DNA of 49,145 nucleotides from JBOICV01 sp050740255 (GCA_050740255.1 JBOICV010000166.1:1-49145), one strand, 5' to 3'; shown: positions 1-8,361, numbered from the stretch's first letter. Notes: generated from the letters alone by a model not told the origin. Translations and numbers: made by a program.

Positions 1-401
1 CAGTCCAGCAGAGTACCGTCCTCGTGCTGTTGATGACGGATGGCCACAAGATCCGGATTGGCGCCGCCGCCGTCGGTGCCACTTACCGCCGACCCGACGA
101 GAAACGCCGGCGTTGTGCCATTTGCTGCCACTGCGGGAAACGCGATCCTGAATCCAGAGGGTACTAAGGAAGGATTGCGATAAAACCCGGTGTGGCGGAG
201 GCTGCGGTTGAGAATGAAAATCCCCATGCGACCGGTCTCCTGGGCTCGGGAAACGCCTTCCTGCAGCCGGAAGCTCTCCTTGCTGGCGGTGAACACCTGC
301 AAGGTGCCGCCCAGAATGATCAGGCCTATGGTGATGGCCACCATCAGTTCCGTAAGCGAGTAGCCGGCTTGCGGGAATTTGACGCCCAATGAACGGTTCA
401 T
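1..401 (-). CDS. pilW: PilW-like minor type IV pilin, partial (C-terminus beyond the left edge)
   Basis: Reading the minus strand from ATG at 401 gives an open frame of 133 codons to the window edge. It starts MNRSLGVKFPQAGYSLTELM, a prepilin with a short leader, a cleavage-site-like sequence before Y14, the conserved Glu (TELM) and a hydrophobic helix up to about residue 38. The rest (ESFRLQEGVSRAQETGRMGIF..LNRSLRHTGFYRN) is typical of PilW, a minor pilin that helps initiate type IV pilus assembly in the inner membrane. The start ATG overlaps the pilV stop as ATGA, so translation is probably coupled. fimT-pilV-pilW is the usual order, with pilX, pilY1 and pilE expected further left. The 3' end is not in the window. 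Confidence 0.88.
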   Translation of the reverse strand, partial: MNRSLGVKFPQAGYSLTELMVAITIGLIILGGTLQVFTASKESFRLQEGVSRAQETGRMGIFILNRSLRHTGFYRNPSLVPSGFRIAFPAVAANGTTPAFLVGSAVSGTDGGGANPDLVAIRHQQHEDGTLLD

Positions 402-925
402 GGATCGAAGCTCACCCGATAACACAACCGATCCACGTTAGGATCCGGCCCGCAGGCGGTGCCGGTGGCGCCGGTGCGCCCGTCGTCCCACATTACGGTG
501 ATCGTATAGACGGAGTTGCCGGTGCAAGGATTCGGTGTGCATGTGACAGTGGCACCCATGCCGGGCAATATCGCGAAGGTCGAGGTCCACCACTGATTCA
601 GGTCGTAAGCGGCTATTTGGTTTTCGTCGCAAGTACCCGCATCACAATTAGGGCCGTTGGGAGGAGCAGCATCTGGTGTGGCGTGGACATAGTTGGTGGT
701 GGTATTCGCTACCGTCTGATTTACCCTCATTCGATCTACCAAATCCCCCACGGCCACCGCGGCCTGGCTGCGCAGATACGATCCACTATTATTCCGAAGC
801 GTAACCAACTGAATGGCTACCAGCGCCAGCAAACCAATAGCCATGATGACCAGCGCTACCAGCACCTCGATTAAGGTAAAGCCGTCGCTACGGGAGCTTG
901 GGGGGCGGTGCCGGATCATGGGCAT
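398..925 (-). CDS. pilV: Type IV pilus modification/minor pilin PilV
   Basis: 175 residues with a class III prepilin signal: positively charged leader, then GFTLIEVLVALVIMAIGLLA at about residues 15-34, with the conserved Glu five residues after the cleavage site. This N-terminus and the following ..SYLRSQAAVAVGDLVDRMRVN match the PilV family of minor pilins, which prime pilus assembly together with FimT and PilW. Two starts are possible. ATG at 925 has GGAG five bases upstream, while ATG at 919 overlaps the fimT stop as ATGA. Both use the same SD and differ by two residues. The C-terminal part is variable and has several cysteines, as in other minor pilins. Confidence 0.88.
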   Translation of the reverse strand: MPMIRHRPPSSRSDGFTLIEVLVALVIMAIGLLALVAIQLVTLRNNSGSYLRSQAAVAVGDLVDRMRVNQTVANTTTNYVHATPDAAPPNGPNCDAGTCDENQIAAYDLNQWWTSTFAILPGMGATVTCTPNPCTGNSVYTITVMWDDGRTGATGTACGPDPNVDRLCYRVSFDP

Positions 926-1494
926 ATGTCTCCGGCTTTGGCTTTGATCGTATTCATCCGCCCCGTCGTAGCTATCACAATCCGGCGCGCGTGAAAGTTC
1001 GGAGCAGTCCCCAGCCCGCGCGAATCACAGGCCATGATTGTGCCGTTTGTGGGAGGTGTGAATGCCGATCCGCCCGCGTTGTACGAAATGAAGTTCGCAA
1101 CATTGGCATTGCCCCGCAAGGTCAGGCCGGTCACGGGCCCATGGATTTTCAAGACCTCTCCGTTGGGCTCCGCTGGGTCTGCATCCCACGGGTCAGCATC
1201 ATCCAGCACCCCGGGGTTCGTTCGATCCAGGAAAATGATCCAACCGTCCTCCCACCCCGCACCGTTTGCGCAGCTGGTCTGATTCGCACTGCGGCACATT
1301 GAAACCTGCTGGCCCCGCGTGATCGCGTCGTTGCGGGTAAAATTGATCGCTGCGATAAACTCGTTAATCGCCGCCGCACGCCGATTGTTCATCACCAATT
1401 CCTGCATCCCGACGCTAAGGCTCAGCAATATCGCCACAATCGAGAGCGTTACCATCAGCTCGATTAGCGTGAAGCCAGATTGCGAGTCGCGCAT
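916..1494 (-). CDS. fimT: FimT/GspH-family pseudopilin
   Basis: 192 residues from ATG 1494. This start is chosen over an upstream in-frame codon because a GGAGGG Shine-Dalgarno sits at the right distance and because it puts the prepilin leader (MRDSQSG) directly at the N-terminus. GFTLIELMVTLSIVAILLSL at residues 7-26 is the cleavage site and pilin helix. The body (NEFIAAINFTRNDAITRG..GWEDGWIIFLD) is the GspH/FimT domain; GW..GW.IF.D is typical. FimT is a minor pilin of the type IV pilus, and in related bacteria it has been linked to DNA binding during natural transformation. It is the first gene of the pilin run here and overlaps pilV by a few bases. Confidence 0.9.
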   Translation of the reverse strand: MRDSQSGFTLIELMVTLSIVAILLSLSVGMQELVMNNRRAAAINEFIAAINFTRNDAITRGQQVSMCRSANQTSCANGAGWEDGWIIFLDRTNPGVLDDADPWDADPAEPNGEVLKIHGPVTGLTLRGNANVANFISYNAGGSAFTPPTNGTIMACDSRGLGTAPNFHARRIVIATTGRMNTIKAKAGDICP

Positions 1495-1601
1495 ATTGCC
1501 CCCTCCGGGCGATTCAAATATTAGCCGCGGTGGAGGTCGAAATTCGGCATATCCGATTGGCGGCTGGGTACAGCCGATAAACGGTAGTCTGCTCGTCCGA
1601 A

Positions 1602-1630
1602 TTGAGCCGGAATCACCCCTCACTTATACT
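1602..1630 (+). promoter_or_regulatory. Sigma-70 promoter of the tRNA-Thr gene
   Basis: TTGAGC at 1602-1607 and TATACT at 1625-1630 are separated by exactly 17 bases, and the tRNA begins 26 bases after the -10. The region just after the -10 is GCGCGCCCGC, the GC-rich discriminator usual for stringently controlled stable-RNA promoters. Pattern-based call; the transcription start would be near 1637. Confidence 0.7.
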
Positions 1631-1656
1631 GCGCGCCCGCTAGCCGGGCCGGCGTG

Positions 1657-1732
<76 letters not shown>

Positions 1733-1738
1733 TCAACG

Positions 1739-2479
1739 CTATCGCGCCGCCAGGCTCACCGCGCTGTCGGGTCCCTCGCCGATATCCACGATGGTCAGGC
1801 TGCCGATTTCGGTATAGCAGGCACCGGTATCGATGAAGTGCACGTTGCCGGCCGCAAGCGGTTTGTTGACCACGGTGTGGCCGCAGTAAATCGCCGCGAC
1901 ATCCGGCACTTTGCCGGCGATTTTGTGCAGCCGCGCGCGCTGGCGCGACCACAGAGCCACCGCGATGGCGTCGGGGTCGTCCTCTGCGAGTTTGTCGGTA
2001 AAGGCGCCCCAGTTGTACTGAGCCGGCAAATCGGCGTGCACGATGCCCACCAGGCCCCGCGTGGTTTCGACTTCAAGCGCCAGCGGCAAGGTTTTCAGCC
2101 AGCGGTACAGCATCCGCTGCACCAGCGGCGATTGCTCCCACCACCAGTCGCCGCCGTTGCGGCGCCATAGGTCTATCGTGTCAGGGTCGTTGGGATTCTC
2201 GAAGGTGCCCAGCAGCATATCTTCGTGGTTGCCCCGGATGGCATGGAACCACGGCTGATTCAGATAAATAAGGGCCTTGGGTGATTCAGGGCCACGGTCC
2301 ACCAGGTCACCAACCGACAGCAGGCGGTCGAGGTCAGGATTGAAATTCACGGTATTCAACAACTTGTCGAGCAGCGTGAACATCCCGTGGATGTCGCCCA
2401 CGCAGAAGTCGCGGCCGCGCTCGTTGCGCGCCAGATGTTGCACGCGCGGCGCAATGAAAGGATTACCAGCCAATGGCAT
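1739..2479 (-). CDS. Calcineurin-like metallophosphatase (PrpA/PrpB or ApaH-like)
   Basis: 246 residues carrying the dinuclear-metal phosphoesterase signature: GDIHG at 28-32, GDLVDRG at 57-63, GNHE at 83-86, then VHAD and CGHTVVNKP further on. Together they bind two divalent metals and hydrolyse phosphoesters. Size and motif spacing fit the bacterial serine/threonine phosphatase / diadenosine tetraphosphatase group, and the sequence does not decide between phosphoprotein and dinucleotide substrates. No signal peptide, so cytoplasmic. It lies convergent to and 6 bases beyond tRNA-Thr, and 65 bases downstream of the quinone reductase gene on the same strand. Confidence 0.85.
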   Translation of the reverse strand: MPLAGNPFIAPRVQHLARNERGRDFCVGDIHGMFTLLDKLLNTVNFNPDLDRLLSVGDLVDRGPESPKALIYLNQPWFHAIRGNHEDMLLGTFENPNDPDTIDLWRRNGGDWWWEQSPLVQRMLYRWLKTLPLALEVETTRGLVGIVHADLPAQYNWGAFTDKLAEDDPDAIAVALWSRQRARLHKIAGKVPDVAAIYCGHTVVNKPLAAGNVHFIDTGACYTEIGSLTIVDIGEGPDSAVSLAAR

Positions 2480-2544
2480 TTCGTCCTTGAAGACAGCTCA
2501 CCGTCGCCGAAGTTTAGCCGCCGGCGACGGTTCCGGCTAAGGCA

Positions 2545-3519
2545 TCAGGGTAGCAGCAGTATGGAACCCGTGGTCTGCCGGGATTCGAGATCGCGCTGCG
2601 CCGTAGCGGCCTCGCGCAGCGCATAGCTATGGCTGATCTCCACCTTCAGAACACCACTTTGCAAGGCTTGAAACAACACTGCCGCGCCGCTGAGCAAGTC
2701 CTCGCGGCGGGCGATGTAGTCCATCAAAGTGGGGCGGGTAAAGAACAAGGAGCCCTTGGCGCTGAGCAAGACGGGTTCAAACGCGGGGACCTTGCCGGAG
2801 GCGTTGCCGAAGGAAACCAGCATACCCAGGCGTTTAAGGGAGTTAAGCGAGCCCTCGAAGGTCGCCGCGCCCACCGCATCGTAGACTACATCCACGCCAC
2901 GGCCACCGGTGAGCTCCCGCACCCGCGCGGCGAAATCCTCGTTGCGGTAGTCGATCACATGATCGCAACCGTTGCTTCGCGCCAGCGCAGCCTTGTCGGG
3001 ACTGCCGACGGTGCCGATGACGCTCGCGCCGAGCGCTTTGGCCCATTGCGAGAGCAGGCTGCCCACCCCGCCGGCGGCGGCGTGCAGCAGAATCGTGTCG
3101 CCATGTTTAACCGGATAAGTTCGGAACAACAGGTAATGTGCGGTGAGACCCTTGAGCATCGCGCCGGCAGCAACGCGGTCGTCAATGGCTGCCGGCAGTT
3201 TGACGACATGATCGGCCGGGATCAGGCGCGCTTGGGCATAGGCGCCGAGCGGCGCGCCGGCGTAGGCAACGCGGTCGCCCGGTTTGAGATCGGTAACGCC
3301 GGTGCCGACAGCTTCCACGATTCCCGCCGCTTCCAGCCCAAGGCCGCTCGGCAACGTGACCGGGTACAACCCGCTGCGATGGTAGATATCAATGAAGTTC
3401 ACGCCGACGGCGCTGTGCCGCAGTCGAATCTCGCCAGCGGCCGGATCGCCGACCTTTACCGCTTCCCAGCGTAATACTTCGGGACCGCCCGTTTGCGCAA
3501 AACGGATCGCATGCGTCAT
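2545..3519 (-). CDS. Zinc-free NADPH:quinone reductase (MDR superfamily)
   Basis: 324 residues, the usual length for QOR. The N-terminal GroES-like domain contains HSAVGVNFIDIYHRSGLYP and the GLEAAGIVEAVG stretch. A Rossmann domain follows with AAAGGVGSLLSQWAKALGA at about residues 150-168 and YDAVGAATFEGSL. There is no Cys/His zinc site, as expected for the quinone oxidoreductase branch, which reduces quinones or enones with NADPH in the cytoplasm. The gene starts 9 bases after the dioxygenase gene ends and belongs to the TetR-PhyH-QOR run. Its role in this cluster (reduction of an unsaturated intermediate or detoxification) is inference. Confidence 0.9.
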   Translation of the reverse strand: MTHAIRFAQTGGPEVLRWEAVKVGDPAAGEIRLRHSAVGVNFIDIYHRSGLYPVTLPSGLGLEAAGIVEAVGTGVTDLKPGDRVAYAGAPLGAYAQARLIPADHVVKLPAAIDDRVAAGAMLKGLTAHYLLFRTYPVKHGDTILLHAAAGGVGSLLSQWAKALGASVIGTVGSPDKAALARSNGCDHVIDYRNEDFAARVRELTGGRGVDVVYDAVGAATFEGSLNSLKRLGMLVSFGNASGKVPAFEPVLLSAKGSLFFTRPTLMDYIARREDLLSGAAVLFQALQSGVLKVEISHSYALREAATAQRDLESRQTTGSILLLP

Positions 3520-3528
3520 CCGGGAATT

Positions 3529-4389
3529 TTATTCTTCAAGCAGGCGCAAGGGCGACTGGCCATTCACCATGCCCATGAAGGGCGGATGGATGCTGTAACC
3601 CAGCATGGATTGCATTATCGGTGAGCAGTTCCGCACCACCTCGCGCGGCACCGCCAGCGACATATTCTCCTGCACCCGCGCCCAGGGTTCGCAGTACTGC
3701 GCGGTGACCGCGAGGCGGGAACCGCTGGAACAATTGGCCCCGCCGCCGTGCCACAGGGTGCCGAGGAAGAACACCACCGAACCTGCCGGCATCACCGCAG
3801 GCACACGCAGATCGTCCGGCGTGGGCATGCGGTCGTCCCAGGCATGGCTGCGCGGCAGCACCACTGTGGCGCCGTTATCCGCGGTGAAATCATCTATCGC
3901 CCAGATGGTCGCCGCGCTGAAGGCTGCGCGTGGCCGCGGCATCGGATAAAAGCCGTCGTCGAAATGCAGCAGTTGCGCGGCCTCACCCGGCAGAATATTG
4001 ATCGCCTGAAAGGCCGACAGCAGATAGTTGGGCATGAGCAGTTGATCCAGCAGCGCGAGGATGCGTGGATGCTCCACCACCCGATCACAGGCGCGGGTCT
4101 TTGCCAGCAGGGAATAAACCCGCTGCGTCTTGAGCCCCTCGAAATTGTTGCGGCCCTGCTGGGCCAGATGCGGCGCTACCGCGGCGCGTATCTCCTCAAG
4201 CTGCGTGATGGAAAGCAGAGCGCGCAGGATGACGAAACCCTGCTCCCGGATGTTTTCGAGATCGGCGGCGGTCTGCGCCGGGTCTACCGGCAGTGCTTCG
4301 TGCGACACGGGTTTGTAGGTGCCGGCGATGTCCTGCGACAAATCGCGCGCGTCGCGCAATATGCGGGGCGATTGGGTTGGCACGGTCAT
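3529..4389 (-). CDS. Phytanoyl-CoA dioxygenase (PhyH) family Fe(II)/2-oxoglutarate oxygenase
   Basis: 286 residues. The facial triad is visible as His142 and Asp144 in LLHFDDGFYP and distal His214 in TLWHGGGANCS, followed by SRLAVTAQY with the Arg that binds 2-oxoglutarate. GATVVLPRSHAWDD is the usual PhyH strand. Such enzymes hydroxylate fatty acyl chains or small hydrophobic molecules using O2 and 2-oxoglutarate. The actual substrate cannot be read from the sequence. Start ATG at 4389 overlaps the TetR stop (ATGA), so the two are co-translated. Next to a Rieske oxygenase and a dienoyl-CoA-reductase-like SDR, it suggests breakdown of a branched, unsaturated or aromatic compound. Confidence 0.85.
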   Translation of the reverse strand: MTVPTQSPRILRDARDLSQDIAGTYKPVSHEALPVDPAQTAADLENIREQGFVILRALLSITQLEEIRAAVAPHLAQQGRNNFEGLKTQRVYSLLAKTRACDRVVEHPRILALLDQLLMPNYLLSAFQAINILPGEAAQLLHFDDGFYPMPRPRAAFSAATIWAIDDFTADNGATVVLPRSHAWDDRMPTPDDLRVPAVMPAGSVVFFLGTLWHGGGANCSSGSRLAVTAQYCEPWARVQENMSLAVPREVVRNCSPIMQSMLGYSIHPPFMGMVNGQSPLRLLEE

Positions 4390-5015
4390 ACATAAGCTCC
4401 CGTTGGAACGTGCTGCCGTAACAGCCGGTCGTCGATCATCTGTTTAAGTTCCAGATGCTGATTCTCCAGCACATTCTTGTAACTGTCCGCGTCGAGAATC
4501 TGCTTGAGCGTCGGCAGCATGATGATGAAGTAGTGGTAGGCGCCGATCAGGTTATAGATGAAAGATTGCGCATTGACCGGCTTAAACAGTCCGCTGCGCT
4601 GGCCGGATTCGACGATTGACATCAGGCCTTTAAAAAACGGCGTGAAGTACCAGGTGGTGGCGCGCGGCGCCCGTTCGGGGTTGTCCAGCAGCTCGCGCAT
4701 CAGGATCAATGCGTCGCGGCGGTGCGTGCGTGACCACAGGCTGAACCCGTCCACGAAGCGATGCAGTTGTTCGCGCGGGTTGTGCGAGGCGGCGATATCG
4801 CGCTCCAGTTCCTGCAGAATCCGCGCGGCGATCTCCTCCAGCACGGCGCCGTAGAGTTTTTCCTTGCTCGGAAAATGATGCAGCAGGGAAGGTTTGGAAA
4901 TGCTCACCCGCGTCGCCACGTCGCTCAGGCTGGTGCCGTAAAAACCTCTTGCCGCAAACAGCGTCTTGGCTTCTTCCAGCAGTTTCTTGCGCGTCGTGCG
5001 GGCTTGCTTTACCAT
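4386..5015 (-). CDS. TetR/AcrR-family regulator of the oxygenase cluster
   Basis: 209 residues. The N-terminal DNA-binding domain reads RKKLLEEAKTLFAARGFYGTSLSDVATRVSISKPSLLHHFPSKEKLY (about 9-55), a textbook TetR helix-turn-helix. The C-terminal ligand domain is divergent, with WYFTPFFKGLM and a hydrophobic AYHYFIIMLP segment. It is the first gene of the minus-strand run TetR-PhyH-QOR and diverges from the Rieske gene across a 34-base gap that holds a perfect palindrome (5029-5042). It therefore probably represses both arms, including itself. The inducer is unknown; acyl-CoA thioesters or aromatic compounds would be reasonable guesses from the neighbours. Confidence 0.9.
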   Translation of the reverse strand: MVKQARTTRKKLLEEAKTLFAARGFYGTSLSDVATRVSISKPSLLHHFPSKEKLYGAVLEEIAARILQELERDIAASHNPREQLHRFVDGFSLWSRTHRRDALILMRELLDNPERAPRATTWYFTPFFKGLMSIVESGQRSGLFKPVNAQSFIYNLIGAYHYFIIMLPTLKQILDADSYKNVLENQHLELKQMIDDRLLRQHVPTGAYV

Positions 5016-5028
5016 GCCGTGAATCTAC

Positions 5029-5042
5029 CTACCGATCGGTAG
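5029..5042. promoter_or_regulatory. Probable TetR operator, perfect 14-bp palindrome
   Basis: CTACCGATCGGTAG is a perfect dyad in the 34-base gap between the divergent TetR and Rieske genes. ACCG-N-CGGT half-sites are common among TetR-family operators. Its 3' edge is only 7 bases from the first possible Rieske start (5050), so the protein may in fact start at ATG 5095 (residue 16 of the longer frame), leaving room for a promoter overlapping the operator. Confidence 0.75.
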
Positions 5043-5049
5043 CCTGTCA

Positions 5050-6240
5050 ATGGACTTACCACTATCTGCGACACGCAGCGCAATCCGTCGCAGCATGAAA
5101 GCGCCGCCCGCCCCGCTGCTCGCCTTGTTTGCACGGATGCGTGAGCACGCCGCGGCAGGCACGCTGCACATGGATGAGGGCGGCGCGATTCCGGCGTCCG
5201 ACTACTTCTGTGCCGAGCGGCTGGCGCAGGAGCGGGCGGTGCTGTTTCGCCGCTATCCGCTAATCCTGGGGCATGCTTCGGAACTTGCCCCGGCTAGCGC
5301 GCGTGCGGCGGATGCCGGCGGCTTGCCGGTGCTGTTGACCCGCGACGAGCAGGGTGATGTACGCGCTTTTCTGAATGTCTGCCGCCACCGCGGCATGCGC
5401 GTGCTCGATGCGGAAGCGGTGTGCTCGCGGCCGACGCTGGTCTGCCCCTACCATGGCTGGACTTACAGCCTCGACGGCAAGCTGAAGCACCACGCGCATC
5501 CGGAGGCATTTCCCGGATTGCAGCCCGAGCAACATGGTCTTGTCGAGTTGCCCTGCGCCTTGCGCCATGGCCTCATCTGGGTGCTGCCGACGCCGGGCGC
5601 GACATTGCAGCTGGAGTCCTATCTTGGTCCGATTGATCGCGAACTCGCCTACTTCCTCGGTGACAGCGTGTTGGAGCGGCGCATAGATGTGGTGCGAAAG
5701 GCGAACTGGAAACTGATCATTGACGCGTTTCTGGACGGTTATCACATCCGCGTGTTGCATCGCGATTCGATTTATCCGTTTTTCATGGACGCCCTGGCGA
5801 TCTCCGAGTCGGTGCCGCCGCATATCCGTTCAGTCGCGGCGCGGCGCAAGATCAGCGAGGCGGTCGCGCTGCCGCAGGAGCAATGGAATTTGCGCGAGCA
5901 TTGCAGCTTCACCTATTTCGTCTTTCCCAACACGGTATTTATCTTTCATCCGGACTATGCGAGCGTGATCAGCGTGTTCCCGGTGGACACAGACCATTTG
6001 CGCTGGGTGCATCAAATGGTGATTCCGCGTGCGCAGCACACGGCGGCTCGTCAGGCGCATTGGGAAAAGACTTTTAATTTAATCGAGCAGACGGTATTTC
6101 AGCGCGAAGACTTGTTCGCGGCTGAGGGTATTCAGGCTGGGCTGCGCTCCGGCGCCAACAAGTACCTGACCGTCGGTCGGCTGGAACATCCCATCCGCGA
6201 TTTCCACGCCGCGATTCAGCACGCGCTGGATCAGGCCTGA
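5050..6240 (+). CDS. Rieske non-heme iron oxygenase, alpha subunit
   Basis: 396 residues in the longer reading. The Rieske [2Fe-2S] ligands are C111 and H113 (NVCRHRGMRV) and C132 and H135 (VCPYHGWTYS). The mononuclear iron site follows in NWKLIIDAFLDGYHIRVLH, with H232 and H237 as ligands and Asp229 as the bridging acid. This is the catalytic subunit of a ring-hydroxylating or demethylating oxygenase. No beta subunit, ferredoxin or reductase is encoded nearby, so electrons must come from elsewhere, and a single-subunit oxygenase is likely. Neither ATG 5050 nor ATG 5095 has a strong Shine-Dalgarno; the operator position favours 5095. Substrate unknown. Confidence 0.88.
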   Translation: MDLPLSATRSAIRRSMKAPPAPLLALFARMREHAAAGTLHMDEGGAIPASDYFCAERLAQERAVLFRRYPLILGHASELAPASARAADAGGLPVLLTRDEQGDVRAFLNVCRHRGMRVLDAEAVCSRPTLVCPYHGWTYSLDGKLKHHAHPEAFPGLQPEQHGLVELPCALRHGLIWVLPTPGATLQLESYLGPIDRELAYFLGDSVLERRIDVVRKANWKLIIDAFLDGYHIRVLHRDSIYPFFMDALAISESVPPHIRSVAARRKISEAVALPQEQWNLREHCSFTYFVFPNTVFIFHPDYASVISVFPVDTDHLRWVHQMVIPRAQHTAARQAHWEKTFNLIEQTVFQREDLFAAEGIQAGLRSGANKYLTVGRLEHPIRDFHAAIQHALDQA

Positions 6241-6262
6241 GTTCCTTCACCAGGAGTTGCAG

Positions 6263-7075
6263 ATGAGCAGTCCTTTCGATTTCTCCGGCAAGCATGTATT
6301 CGTCGCCGGCGGCACCAGCGGCATCAATTTCGGCATTGCCGAGGGCTTCGCGCGTGCCGGCGCCAAGCTCACGGTGCTGTCGCGCAGCCAGGAGAAAGTG
6401 GATGCGGCAGTGGCGCAACTCAGGAAGCTGGGTTCAGGCGCTATTGGCTTCAGCGCGGATGTGCGCGAATACGCGGCGATCGAAAGCGCCTTCAAGTCGG
6501 CGCGCGCGGAGTTCGGCGAGATCGACGTGCTGATTTCCGGTGCGGCGGGAAATTTTCCGGCGCCGGCGCTCGGCATGTCGCCGAACGGGTTCAAGGCGGT
6601 GGTGGACATTGATTTGATCGGCACCTATCACGTCATGCGCGCGGCTTTCCCTTATCTGAAAAAGCCGGGCGCCTCAATCATCAACATCACTGCGCCGCAA
6701 TCCGAGCAGCCCACGCATTTCCAGATTCATGTCTGTGCCGCCAAGGCCGGCGTGGACATGGTGACGCGCGTGCTGGCGATGGAATGGGGCCCCGTCGGTG
6801 TGCGGGTCAACGCCATCAGCCCGGGTCCGATCGACGACACGGAAGGCATGCGCCGTTTGGCCCCGAACGAGAAGGCGCGCCAGATCGTCACGGAGTCGGT
6901 GCCGTTGATGCGCTTCGGCCAGGCGCAGGACATCGCGCATGCCGCCTTGTTTCTGTCTTCAGCTTATGCCGGCTATATCAACGGCGCGATACTGGCGGTG
7001 GACGGTGGCTGGTCTCTGGCCGGCACCGGCAGTCTCGGCTTGGCCCTGCCGAAAGCGCTGGCCGAGAAGGGTTAG
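6263..7075 (+). CDS. SDR-family oxidoreductase, 2,4-dienoyl-CoA reductase-like
   Basis: 270 residues from ATG 6263, which has AGGAG six bases upstream. The NAD(P)H-binding glycine motif is GGTSGINFGIAEGFARAG. The segment SGAAGNFPAPALGMSPNGFKAVVDIDLIGT and the later HVCAAKAGVD.. resemble peroxisomal-type 2,4-dienoyl-CoA reductases, which act on unsaturated acyl-CoAs during beta-oxidation. The usual SDR YxxxK tyrosine is replaced by Val (VCAAK), as expected for that branch and unlike ordinary alcohol dehydrogenases. The gene follows the Rieske gene by 22 bases in the same operon. Its stop overlaps the convergent NnrU-like gene by 4 bases. Confidence 0.82.
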   Translation: MSSPFDFSGKHVFVAGGTSGINFGIAEGFARAGAKLTVLSRSQEKVDAAVAQLRKLGSGAIGFSADVREYAAIESAFKSARAEFGEIDVLISGAAGNFPAPALGMSPNGFKAVVDIDLIGTYHVMRAAFPYLKKPGASIINITAPQSEQPTHFQIHVCAAKAGVDMVTRVLAMEWGPVGVRVNAISPGPIDDTEGMRRLAPNEKARQIVTESVPLMRFGQAQDIAHAALFLSSAYAGYINGAILAVDGGWSLAGTGSLGLALPKALAEKG

Positions 7076-7749
7076 ACGGAGAGCAGTGCGCCATGCAGCC
7101 AGTAAGCCGCGGCCGCCGCGGCTAAACCAGCCGCAAAACCCCAGACGGGTAATTCCGACCAAACCAGACGATTGCGGTCGGCCAGAATCGCAGCAAACGG
7201 CCAGAACGAGGTTTCAGCAAAAAACGCTGAGAGCTGGTCTTTTTGCAGCGCGCGCTTGCGCTGATCCTGGTGCCAACAACCAATCACGGCGAACACAAAA
7301 AAGCCGCCGAAGAACAGCAGGTCGGTTGCAAAACTGTTCAGCAGGGTATGCGACAGCCCCCACAAGCCCAGCGCCATGAAGGCCGGATGGCGCGTGATCC
7401 GCGTCAGCCCATAGGCCTGCGGCCGCGCGCCGGGTGTCACGCCTAGAGGGCTGGGCTGGAGCAAGCCGGCGATAGCGCAGGCAAAAAAGAATCCGGCGAG
7501 CAACAGGCTCAGCGTATGAATTCCCGGCACGGTGGCGAGATTCCACAGTTGTGGCCCCTGATGGCGATGATTCAGGTAAACACTGACCAAGGGGATGAAA
7601 GTGCCGAAGGCCACGACGCTGTAGAACAGAAAGAACAGGCCTTGGCCCATCAACTGCACCAGTTGCGGCCGCAGCCGCGCCGAGGACAGGGTCATGTGCG
7701 TGGCGCCGAATGCGAACCACCATAACACGATGCTCAACCAGGCCGGCAT
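7072..7749 (-). CDS. NnrU-family integral membrane protein
   Basis: 225 residues with about six hydrophobic segments. It begins MPAWLSIVLWWFAFGATHMTLSS and has the family's conserved histidine-containing stretches, ATHMTLSS near the start and GLTRITRHPAFMALGLWGLSH in the middle. That arrangement is shared by NnrU proteins and the zeta-carotene isomerase Z-ISO, a heme-binding relative. NnrU was named from denitrification clusters, but no nitrogen-oxide genes are visible here, so the function stays open. Convergent with and overlapping the SDR gene by 4 bases; divergent from the small membrane protein gene at 7858. Confidence 0.78.
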   Translation of the reverse strand: MPAWLSIVLWWFAFGATHMTLSSARLRPQLVQLMGQGLFFLFYSVVAFGTFIPLVSVYLNHRHQGPQLWNLATVPGIHTLSLLLAGFFFACAIAGLLQPSPLGVTPGARPQAYGLTRITRHPAFMALGLWGLSHTLLNSFATDLLFFGGFFVFAVIGCWHQDQRKRALQKDQLSAFFAETSFWPFAAILADRNRLVWSELPVWGFAAGLAAAAAAYWLHGALLSV

Positions 7750-7857
7750 AACAAGCTCCTGCGCTCATTCGGCGCCTAATACTAACCGTCCCGAGTTGAA
7801 AAAACCGCGCCGGGCGAGGATAGTTTGACGCGGGAAGCTGAGCACGGGGGTTGAATC

Positions 7858-8283
7858 ATGGACAAGCGGTTCTGGATTTCGGTTGTGGTGATGTTCGTGC
7901 TGTCGTTTGCATTGAGTTTCGTCGTACACGGACTGCTGCTCGGCCAGGACTACGCCCCGCTGGCGCAAGCCGGCGTGTTCCGCACGCCGGAGGCCTCCGG
8001 GCCGTTTTTCCCGTATATGGTGGCGGCAAATTTATTGTTTGCGGTAGGGACTACCTGGATTTACCGGCAGGGGCTTGATGCCGGCAAACCCTTCCTGGGG
8101 CAGGGGCTACGCTTTGGTCTGGCCCTTGCCGTTCTGATGACCATTCCGACTTATCTGATTTATTACGCCGTCACACCATTGCCGGCGACGCTGGTGGTGA
8201 AGCAAATCGTGTTCGACACGATCGCGATTGTATTTATGGGCGCAGCGGTCGCAGCGCTTAATCAGCCGGCCAAGACGGGTTGA
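7858..8283 (+). CDS. Small four-helix membrane protein of unknown function
   Basis: 141 residues with four hydrophobic stretches: WISVVVMFVLSFALSFVVHG at 6-25, FPYMVAANLLFAVGTTWIY, LRFGLALAVLMTIPTYLIYY and VFDTIAIVFMGAAVAAL. Start ATG 7858 follows a purine-rich GGGGGTTG. I do not recognise a family with certainty; it looks like small DUF-type membrane proteins of environmental proteobacteria. There is no catalytic motif. It lies 78 bases before the DUF1326 gene on the same strand and could share its transcript. Confidence 0.65.
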   Translation: MDKRFWISVVVMFVLSFALSFVVHGLLLGQDYAPLAQAGVFRTPEASGPFFPYMVAANLLFAVGTTWIYRQGLDAGKPFLGQGLRFGLALAVLMTIPTYLIYYAVTPLPATLVVKQIVFDTIAIVFMGAAVAALNQPAKTG

Positions 8284-8361
8284 ATTATCGCTGCGTTTGC
8301 CGTGAACTATACTGCGGCAACACTCAACCAGTAGCCGGTGAATTCGGGCGAAGGGGAAAGT

